NCBI GenBank assembly: GCA_019415985.1
Contig: DXYE01000024.1
Location: forward strand, 1 to 30,057
Origin: Clostridiales bacterium
GTDB lineage: Bacteria > Bacillota > Clostridia > Oscillospirales > CAG-272
Length of the DNA stretch: 30,057 nucleotides
Reading direction: 5' to 3'
Part shown: positions 25,072 through 30,057 of the stretch, piece after piece
Numbering within the stretch: position 1 is the first letter of the stretch
How the letters are laid out: every line of letters begins with the position of its first letter
Notes under the pieces: generated by a model
Database searches by the model: none
Seen by the model: the letters and a program-made list of their open reading frames with translations, nothing else
What the model was told of the DNA's origin: nothing
Made by a program: the position numbers and the translations under genes

Positions 25072-25431
25072 ATGTTTCTATGGGATATCTTAGCAGCTTT
25101 TTTGGTTGCGGTTCTTGCAGGAATGGGAATCGGCGGCGGTGGCCTTCTCATTATATATCTAACGATCATTAGAAATACCGACCCCGCAGCATCCCGCTTT
25201 GAAAATCTTATTTTTTTTGTTTTAACTGCCGGGTTCTCATTGTTTTATCATTTAAAACGAAGAAATATTCCATGGCGAGCGGTGGCTGCGCTTATCGTAT
25301 TTGGCTCTCTTGGAGCACTTATAGGATGCTGGATTTCAGGACAGGTTACCTCCGGGCTCCTGCGTGTTTTTTTCGGGATCTTTTTAATAGGGTCCGGCCT
25401 TCTGATGCTTTTTAAACGAAAAAAAGGATAA
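25072..25431 (+). CDS. Half-length TauE/SafE (TSUP) family membrane protein, second of a pair
   Basis: A 119-residue protein with about four membrane helices and the repeat signature GMGIGGGGLLIIYL (residues 17-30), matching the first half's GTGGGILIIFIL. The C-terminus is basic (FKRKKG). GAGGAGG stands just before the ATG, so it has its own translation start and is not a frameshifted continuation of the upstream gene, which ends 101 nt earlier. Together the two proteins total 250 residues, the size of one standard transporter. Confidence 0.82.
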   Translation: MFLWDILAAFLVAVLAGMGIGGGGLLIIYLTIIRNTDPAASRFENLIFFVLTAGFSLFYHLKRRNIPWRAVAALIVFGSLGALIGCWISGQVTSGLLRVFFGIFLIGSGLLMLFKRKKG

Positions 25432-25455
25432 AAGGAAAAAAACTTCAGAATATCT

Positions 25456-25484
25456 TTGACAGAAAGCTGAAAATGTGATAAAAT
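25456..25484 (+). promoter_or_regulatory. Near-consensus extended -10 promoter of the phosphodiester glycosidase gene
   Basis: TTGACA (25456-25461), a 17-nt spacer ending TGA, and TAAAAT (25479-25484) are present. The -35 is perfect and the -10 differs at one base. It gives a leader of about 85 nt and separates this gene from the TauE/SafE pair. Confidence 0.8.
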
Positions 25485-25575
25485 ATATTTACATTGAAAT
25501 TTATTTTTTCAAGATTGCATACATTGCTGCGTTATGACCGATTTGGATCGCAGAAAAAGAAAGGCGGGGATTTTT

Positions 25576-27771
25576 ATGAATCGGTTTGGAAAAGCAATCA
25601 GCGTTTTGCTAGCCGTACTTCTCATTTTTCCATTGGCAGGCAGCGTGAGCGCCGCAGACGGAGAGATAACCGGAGGCAAGGTTCAGGAGTTGTATCCAGG
25701 TGTAAAACACACTTCCTATTCGCTTCCCTCCTCTTCTACATATGGTCTGCAAAAATTTTCTACAGTTGAATTTGATCCCAAGCAGCCGGACCTGTATTTT
25801 GACGTTACATCCGGTAAAGGCACGGCAAATCAACTGGTTACCGTGTCTCAGACCATTCAAAATTTCAACCAGAACAACAATGAGGGCAAAACGGCCATCG
25901 CTGCGGTCAACGGCGACATGTGGACAGTCGCGTACGCGCATTCCCGCGTTTTAGGTTCCGGTACTACTTATGGAGGATATTCGGATGCTGTAGTGAAAAA
26001 ATCTTTGACGCTGCCGAGGGGATACACGGTATACGGCGGTGAAATCATATGCAGCCAGCATATGATACAGGAGACACCTTATGAGGGCGTCTTCCAATCG
26101 TTTGGCATTGCAGACGATGGCACTGCCCTTTTGGGGTGCATTTCTCTGGACATCAGCATTCGAAATCAAACACAGAATAATTCTTTAAAAGCTGACGGAC
26201 TGAATCGTCTTCCGGCCAACGATGCCCTTGTGCTTTACACGGACAAAGGGCCGACCTCCAATTATTGTCTGGACGATGCCTATGAAGTAGTCCTCGACTT
26301 TGATTCAGATTATACCGTGTTCCACGGTGAGTCGGTTGTGGGAACTGTGACTTCTATATCCAAACCCGGCGAGTCCAGAAGCGGTATTCAGGCAAACAGA
26401 ATGATTCTGACAGCACGCGGAAACCGTATTGCCGATATTTCCGGCATGAAGGTCGGAGATAAAATACAGATTGACTTTTCGGTAACAGATTCCATGGGAA
26501 ATACGGAAATGTGGCGCACCATGCGAAATGCAATCGGCGGACATATGCCGATTGTTATCAACGGTGTTTCCCAAAACCTAGCGGATAATACAAGGTATCC
26601 GACAAGTATTCTCGGCATCAAGGCAGACGGCAAGGTTGTGATGCTGACTGCTGATGGGAGGCAGAGCGGATACAGTGTCGGCTTCCGTATCTCAATGTTG
26701 GATGAATTATGTCAGGAACTTGGCATTGTTACGGCATTTCTGCTGGATGGCGGCGGAAGCGCCACCATGGTTGTCAGCGATGGCAGCGGCGGATATACCC
26801 TATCAAACCGTCCGTGTGATAAATTTTCCGACGGTTCCTACGGAAAGGAGAGAACCGTTGTAAACAGTGTAATCCTGTCATACGGGCCGAACAGTAACAA
26901 AGAAATACCGGTAACCGGTATTTCCGTTTCTCCTTCCAAGGTAACAGCTTATACAGGCTCAACGACATCTCTTCGGGCCGTTATCACTCCATCGGTTGCT
27001 ACGAACCAAACCATTACCTGGACTTCTGCCAATTCTCAAATCGCTTCGGTATCACAGAGCGGTGTCGTTCAGATGATTGCACCTGGAACGACTGTCATTA
27101 CGGCCACAACAAATAATGGACTATCATTTAATATCTCTGTTACGGTCCGTGAGAAGACACAAGAGCCTGATCCAAATGATCCTCCGCGGCCCGATTTCCC
27201 CTTTGAAGACGTCTCAGAGGATTCCTGGTATTACGAAGCGGTTGATTATGCTTTTCGGAATTCTCTTTTCCAAGGAACCACCGAAACAACCTTTGAACCG
27301 AATACGCCTATGACACGCGCGATGTTCGTACAGCTTGCAGCTAATATGTCCGATGTTTCGGATTCAGATGAATATCCACGTCCTCCCTTTAAGGACACTG
27401 CCCCTGACGCATGGTACAGTATTGCGGTTGCTTGGGCCTATTCAAACGAATTGGTACTGGGCACCTCTGAAACCACTTTTGAGCCGAATACGGCTATAAC
27501 CCGCGAGCAAATGTGCGTTTTCCTCATGAAGTATGCGAAGTATATAAAATTTGAACCGGAACTTGACGAATCAAAGGAAGTATTTTCTGATAATGCAGAA
27601 ATCAGCGCATGGGCAAAAGACGCTGTTGCATACTGTCAGAAAGCGGGCTTTGTTTCTGGTGTCGGCGGAAATCGCTTTAATCCTCAAGGGACTGCTTCCC
27701 GTGCGGAAGTCGCCATGCTGTTTACAAATTTTCACCGGGCATTTATACAAAATGTGAAAACATCCGAATAA
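25576..27771 (+). CDS. Secreted phosphodiester glycosidase (NAGPA domain) with BIG2 and three SLH domains
   Basis: A 731-residue exported surface protein. A signal peptide (about 1-26, LAVLLIFPLAGSVSA) precedes a phosphodiester glycosidase domain of the NAGPA/DUF2233 family. Its hallmarks are AAVNGDMW, IGGHMPIVINGV, FLLDGGGSATMVV and a conserved closing VVNSVILS. A BIG2 Ig-like domain follows (IPVTGISVSPSKVTAYTGS onward), then three SLH repeats (FEDVSEDSWY, FKDTAPDAWY, FSDNAEISAW). The family cleaves sugar-phosphate diester links; here the target may be exopolysaccharide or teichoic acid. An in-frame ATG at 25534 exists, but the ATG at 25576 has GGCGGGGA at 5 nt and begins the signal peptide. 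It has its own strong promoter. Confidence 0.92.
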   Translation: MNRFGKAISVLLAVLLIFPLAGSVSAADGEITGGKVQELYPGVKHTSYSLPSSSTYGLQKFSTVEFDPKQPDLYFDVTSGKGTANQLVTVSQTIQNFNQNNNEGKTAIAAVNGDMWTVAYAHSRVLGSGTTYGGYSDAVVKKSLTLPRGYTVYGGEIICSQHMIQETPYEGVFQSFGIADDGTALLGCISLDISIRNQTQNNSLKADGLNRLPANDALVLYTDKGPTSNYCLDDAYEVVLDFDSDYTVFHGESVVGTVTSISKPGESRSGIQANRMILTARGNRIADISGMKVGDKIQIDFSVTDSMGNTEMWRTMRNAIGGHMPIVINGVSQNLADNTRYPTSILGIKADGKVVMLTADGRQSGYSVGFRISMLDELCQELGIVTAFLLDGGGSATMVVSDGSGGYTLSNRPCDKFSDGSYGKERTVVNSVILSYGPNSNKEIPVTGISVSPSKVTAYTGSTTSLRAVITPSVATNQTITWTSANSQIASVSQSGVVQMIAPGTTVITATTNNGLSFNISVTVREKTQEPDPNDPPRPDFPFEDVSEDSWYYEAVDYAFRNSLFQGTTETTFEPNTPMTRAMFVQLAANMSDVSDSDEYPRPPFKDTAPDAWYSIAVAWAYSNELVLGTSETTFEPNTAITREQMCVFLMKYAKYIKFEPELDESKEVFSDNAEISAWAKDAVAYCQKAGFVSGVGGNRFNPQGTASRAEVAMLFTNFHRAFIQNVKTSE

Positions 27772-27790
27772 AAAAATGATCTCAGAAGAA

Positions 27791-27818
27791 TTGCCGCGCT
27801 GATTTAACGTGATATAAT
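27791..27818 (+). promoter_or_regulatory. Orphan promoter-like sequence
   Basis: TTGCCG (27791-27796), a 16-nt spacer and TGA-TATAAT (-10 at 27813-27818) point toward the mobile element, but no plus-strand gene follows. It may be the promoter of a host gene cut off by integration, or chance in AT-rich DNA. Confidence 0.3.
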
Positions 27819-27922
27819 TTATAATCAATTTTTTAAAAAAGTCACGCATGAATTTTCAGTACCGGTAATAAAATCACCAAAGCACCATTGCCTCTCTCTG
27901 ACGGTGAAAGCCATTATGTCAC

Positions 27923-27949
27923 AAAAAGCCCGGCAATCTTGTACCGGCT
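27923..27949 (-). terminator. Minus-strand terminator beyond the recombinase
   Basis: On the minus strand AGCCGG-TACAAGATTG-CCGGGCT forms a stem of 6-7 bp with one bulged base, followed by TTTTTGTG. It lies about 100 nt beyond the recombinase gene, in position to stop transcription leaving the element. Confidence 0.5.
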
Positions 27950-28017
27950 TCGAAAAAGCTGTCATAAGATACTGAAAGAAAGCCTCGGCAAAAAAAGGAT
28001 GTATAGTTGACTTGTGG

Positions 28018-28047
28018 CGGAAGGCATAACTTTGGATATGCCTTCCG
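28018..28047. terminator. Perfect hairpin at the 3' end of the recombinase gene
   Basis: CGGAAGGCATA (28018-28028) and TATGCCTTCCG (28037-28047) pair over 11 bp with an 8-nt loop, directly abutting the recombinase C-terminal frame. No long U run follows on either strand. It could terminate the recombinase transcript or form part of the element end. Confidence 0.5.
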
Positions 28048-28048
28048 T

Positions 28049-28543
28049 TTACTGTATCATTCCGATGTAATTGAAATAGACATCAATCTTTTGTGTGTAA
28101 AACTTTTTCTTGTAAGCGCCGGAACGCTCATGCACTGTAATGTGATGAACGAATTCCCGCAGGATTTCCGGCGTCAGCTCCGGCACCTCTAAATAGCGGT
28201 CAACAATGGCGAGAAAGTTTTCCACGTTGTCAAGCTCGTCCTGCTGCTTGGCAAATTCTGTTTCTAAGCGGGCAATATGTTCATTCAAGGTTTCCTGCTC
28301 TGCCAGATACCGCCCGTTAAGCTTCCCGAATTGCCCGTCTGTGAGTACGCCGGTTCCCAGCTTCTCAAAGGTGGCGGCTATCAGGTTGTCAACCTCTGTA
28401 AGCCGTTTCCTTGCCTGCGCCAGTTCCTTTCGCTTGGCCGTCAGTTCCTTTTTTAACTGGCCGGATTGCTTGGCTGTCAAATTGGCTATAAAAGCTCCCC
28501 TGTCGGCTTTTGCCGTTTGTACGACGGTCTGTATCGCTTTCAA
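28049..28543 (-). pseudogene. C-terminal piece of the large serine recombinase (DUF4368), out of frame
   Basis: A frame of about 164 residues encoding the coiled-coil and DUF4368 tail of the recombinase at 28561-29670. It has a long Lys/Glu/Gln/Leu-rich coiled coil (LKKELTAKRKELAQARKRL onward) and ends with FVHHITVHERSGAYKK ... YTQKIDVYFNYIGMI, typical of DUF4368. Upstream of its first Met the same frame reads ALNLREAVLKAIQ, which is the natural continuation of the recombinase, so this is not an independent gene. No ribosome site supports separate translation. The coiled coil normally drives synapsis of attachment sites, so its loss would disable the enzyme. Confidence 0.8.
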
Positions 28544-28560
28544 AACAGCTTCCCGCAGGT

Positions 28561-29670
28561 TCAGGGCTTTTTACCGTGGGGGGGTGTACATTCTTCCTTG
28601 TAGCGGTGGTATCTGCCGCATACATAGGCGTATTTGCTTTCGTCCCAGCTCCCGCGCCGGCAAAGGTAACGGGTACTGCCGCTGTCGGCGCATTGCACCA
28701 TCCCCGCCAGCATATCCATTTCCCCCAGCTTGGTAGGACGCAGCTTGTTTGTCCGTACCCGCTGCACAATGTCCCATACTCCCCGGTCAATAATCGGCTC
28801 GTGGGCATTTTCCACCCGGTAGCGTTCTTCTTCCGGTACCTCGACTACAAGGTCGCTTTTGTAGGAAGGCTTGTGCGTCTTGCAGCTCACCTGTATCCCG
28901 ATATAGTCCGTATTTTCCAGAATACGGGCAACCGTGCTGTTTGGCCACCGAAAGGGGAAATCCGGGTTGCGGCTGGAATGATAATGCCCAAACTTGCGGT
29001 AGGCGTATTCCGTGGGTACAAGTACCCATTCCCATTGCAGATGCTTGGCGATTTGTTCCGGCCCCATGCCGGAAGCGCACAGGCGGAAAATATACCGCAC
29101 CTTTTCCGCCGCTTCCGGGTCGGGAATGATTTTGAATCTGTCCGCCGGGTCTTTCTGATAGCCATATGGAGGGATTATCGCAATCCGCACGCCTTTTTCC
29201 GCCTTGTGCTGGATAACGGCGTTGATCTTCCGGCTGGTCTGCCGGGGATACCACTCGTTGAACAGGTTGGAGAACATAGTCAAATCCTCGTCGCTCTCTG
29301 TGTTGGTGGCACTGTCATAGCCGTTGGTCATGGCGATAAAACGTACACCCAACGCGGGAAAGACGATTTCCAGCAGATTGTTGGCTTCCGACTGGTTGCG
29401 GTACAGGCGGGTCAAGTCGGTCACAATCAGCGGAGCAGCCTGTCCTTCCCGTATCATGGCAAGCACCTGCTGAAGGCCTGGACGGTTGGTCTTTATCCCG
29501 GAAACGCCGTCGTCATACAGGAACAGAGGATTGCGGAAGCCCTGCTTTTCCGCATAGTCCTGCAGCATTTCCTCCTGGTGTTGTATGCTCAAGCTGGTTC
29601 CTTCCCGTTTGTCCTCATTGGATAAACGGACATACAATAACGTGTATTTATCTGTTTGGTTTCCCTGCAT
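28561..29670 (-). CDS. Large serine recombinase, truncated by frameshift (Tn1549/TndX-like)
   Basis: Residues 1-369 of a recombinase that would be about 535 long. The N-terminal resolvase domain carries the catalytic serine S17 in YVRLSNEDK and the arginines in DLTRLYRN and PRQTSRKIN. The recombinase DNA-binding domain follows (IAIIPPYGYQKDP ... WPNSTVARILENTDYIG), then a zinc ribbon with cysteines in MVQCADSGSTRYLCRR, YVCGRY and EEC. The frame then ends in HGKKP-stop. Two extra bases explain this: a 7-base C run (28578-28584) shifts out of the ECTP frame, and a 3-base C run (28564-28566) shifts again into the DUF4368 frame. It is either a decayed gene or homopolymer sequencing error. AAAGGAG precedes the ATG. 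Confidence 0.88.
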   Translation of the reverse strand: MQGNQTDKYTLLYVRLSNEDKREGTSLSIQHQEEMLQDYAEKQGFRNPLFLYDDGVSGIKTNRPGLQQVLAMIREGQAAPLIVTDLTRLYRNQSEANNLLEIVFPALGVRFIAMTNGYDSATNTESDEDLTMFSNLFNEWYPRQTSRKINAVIQHKAEKGVRIAIIPPYGYQKDPADRFKIIPDPEAAEKVRYIFRLCASGMGPEQIAKHLQWEWVLVPTEYAYRKFGHYHSSRNPDFPFRWPNSTVARILENTDYIGIQVSCKTHKPSYKSDLVVEVPEEERYRVENAHEPIIDRGVWDIVQRVRTNKLRPTKLGEMDMLAGMVQCADSGSTRYLCRRGSWDESKYAYVCGRYHRYKEECTPPHGKKP

Positions 29671-29734
29671 ATTACGCTCCTTTCCAGCAGGGGAAACCCG
29701 TCATAAGGTAAGAACATCATACCACAGGGCAAGG

Positions 29735-29758
29735 AAAAAGGGAAGGTTATCCCTTCCC
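29735..29758 (-). terminator. Terminator or attenuator between the TnpW-like ORF and the recombinase
   Basis: On the minus strand GGGAAGG-GATAA-CCTTCCC (29740-29758) is a perfect 7-bp stem with a 5-nt loop, followed by TTTTTCC. The stop codon TAA of the small upstream ORF is in the loop. A ribosome finishing that ORF would cover the stem, so recombinase expression could be linked to translation of the small ORF. Confidence 0.75.
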
Positions 29759-29926
29759 CTGTTCCCGCAGTTCGTTTTCTATCAGACGCAGAAGACGCCC
29801 TTTCAAACTGCCTGTACCAGTTTCGGGGAGGTAAATTTCCACCCGAAGAACAGCGCCGTCCTTCTCAAGCGCAAAGCATTGAAACAGGTAGCAATCCGAT
29901 TTCTGCGTCTCATTTCTATCCTTCAT
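29747..29926 (-). CDS. Small TnpW-like transposon-encoded protein
   Basis: A 59-residue ORF directly upstream of the recombinase: MKDRNETQKSDCYLFQCFAL at the start, then VLRVEIYLPETGTGSLKGRL and LRLIENELREQGKG. A short hydrophilic head, a beta-rich middle and a closing K-x-RLLRLIENE resemble the small TnpW-type proteins found next to recombinases in Tn1549-like elements, whose function is not well known. The resemblance is from memory of the general pattern and is moderate. The ATG overlaps the stop codon of an upstream open frame (ATGA) and has GGAAAGGACGGA ahead. The gap to the recombinase (76 nt) holds a terminator hairpin. Confidence 0.6.
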   Translation of the reverse strand: MKDRNETQKSDCYLFQCFALEKDGAVLRVEIYLPETGTGSLKGRLLRLIENELREQGKG

Positions 29927-30057
29927 CTTCCGTCCTTTCCGCCGGATTCAAATCTTCTTTGTTTCCGCGAAAAGGTCTTTGTCATTCTATGGTTCTCTAT
30001 CGGGTTTCCGGCTGATTTTATAGCAGGTTTTGCCTTCCTGCTATCAGTATGTCGAAA
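29923..30057 (-). other. Open frame running in from the window edge, ending in ATGA overlap
   Basis: A minus-strand frame open for 44 codons from the window end stops at a TGA (29923-29925) overlapping the start of the TnpW-like ORF. An internal ATG gives MTKTFSRKQRRFESGGKDGR. The overlap would suit coupled genes. However, a perfect 8-bp hairpin (30020-30027 with 30037-30044, ATAGCAGG and its complement) inside the frame suggests part of it is intergenic. I cannot decide from this fragment. Confidence 0.25.
30020..30044. other. Hairpin near the window end, in the mobile element
   Basis: ATAGCAGG (30020-30027) and CCTGCTAT (30037-30044) pair perfectly with a 9-nt loop. The flanks are A/T-rich: GATTTT on one side and ATCAG on the other, so on the minus strand the stem is followed by AAAATC rather than T. 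It may end a plus-strand or upstream gene outside the window. Confidence 0.3.

Larger units (their letters stand above)
27772..28017. other. Gap between the SLH glycosidase and the mobile element edge
   Basis: About 245 nt with no gene I can support. It holds a promoter-like pair on the plus strand and a minus-strand terminator (listed separately). A minus-strand frame is open for over 60 codons across it (for example AFSKPVQDCRAF) but has no ribosome site and contains the terminator, so I do not call it. The left end of the mobile element should lie here or just inside 28018-28048. Confidence 0.4.
28018..30057 (-). mobile_element. Left edge of an integrative element of the large-serine-recombinase type, cut by the window end
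   Basis: A large serine recombinase and a TnpW-like small ORF, both on the minus strand, have visibly higher GC than the neighbouring host DNA. Such recombinases usually sit at one end of Tn1549/Tn4451-like transposons or integrative conjugative elements, with the attachment site just beyond their 3' end, here expected between about 27900 and 28050. Only one end is in the window, so neither the other end nor the core dinucleotide can be named. No direct or inverted terminal repeats can be compared. Confidence 0.6.

Noticed and set aside
27826..28017. A minus-strand frame open for over 60 codons beyond the recombinase (AFSKPVQDCRAF).
   Set aside because: It has no suitable start codon or ribosome site and contains a probable terminator. 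It may be non-coding DNA at the element edge.
28560..28584. Programmed -1 frameshifting at GGT-AAA-AAG in the recombinase.
   Set aside because: The heptamer is T-AAA-AAG, not a proper slippery site, and part of the expected homologous sequence (TVKS) is in the third frame, so two single-base insertions fit better.
28510..29625. A 371-codon plus-strand frame opposite the serine recombinase.
   Set aside because: It is the antisense of a well-supported recombinase frame in GC-rich DNA, with no ribosome site or family motif.
1..30057. Search by eye for CRISPR arrays, tRNA and rRNA genes, toxin-antitoxin or phage-defence cassettes.
   Set aside because: No regularly spaced repeats, cloverleaf or rRNA core sequences, and no recognisable defence proteins were seen.

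Overview
The window reads as chromosome of a low- to mid-GC Firmicute of the class Clostridia, most likely an anaerobic gut-type lineage. The grounds are inferential: Gram-positive Shine-Dalgarno and sigma-A promoters (several with TG-extended -10 boxes), SLH-domain surface proteins, a K+-dependent membrane pyrophosphatase, a B12-binding/DUF4080 radical SAM protein, a YerB-type lipoprotein, and a Tn1549/TndX-like serine recombinase. Species cannot be named from sequence reading alone.

Layout. 1-1.6 kb: an SLH surface protein on the minus strand with its terminator. 1.6-4.7 kb: a B12/radical SAM protein and a DUF3048 lipoprotein on the plus strand, followed by a decayed piece of a glutamyl-tRNA synthetase gene (about 4701-4936) and a strong hairpin. 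5.1-7.0 kb: hppA on the minus strand, divergent from 7.5-9.9 kb deoC-cdd-pdp, a compact pyrimidine (deoxy)nucleoside salvage operon. That operon's predicted promoter is straddled by a perfect 10-bp inverted repeat, and it ends in a perfect bidirectional terminator. 10.1-24.3 kb: a long minus-strand block. Reading from its upstream end it holds ftsK/spoIIIE, a broken ORF that starts immediately after the ftsK stop in the same frame, a DJ-1/PfpI protein, 5-formyltetrahydrofolate cyclo-ligase overlapping a CPBP membrane protease, mltG, a glycerophosphodiester phosphodiesterase, a U32 (TrhP/RlhA-type) protein, pgk and tpiA behind a near-consensus promoter and structured leader, a DUF4015 glycosidase-like membrane protein and a polysaccharide deacetylase-like protein. 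24.6-27.8 kb (plus strand): two half-length TauE/SafE proteins, then a secreted phosphodiester glycosidase with a BIG2 and three SLH domains. 28.0 kb to the end: the edge of a mobile element with a large serine recombinase broken by two extra bases in C runs, and a small TnpW-like ORF.

How the genes fit together. deoC, cdd and pdp convert cytidine and deoxyribonucleosides to bases and glycolytic intermediates, and pgk/tpiA are lower-glycolysis genes in the same region. mltG, ftsK, the deacetylase-like protein, the DUF4015 protein and the two SLH proteins concern cell wall, division and surface. No RNA gene or CRISPR array was found. Most of the window is ordinary housekeeping DNA. I did not find a convincing undescribed multi-gene system. 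The less ordinary content is the two gene relics (gltX fragment, ftsK-trailing ORF), the split TauE/SafE pair, the deoC promoter/operator structure, the pgk leader, the overlapping gene pair and the degraded mobile-element edge.
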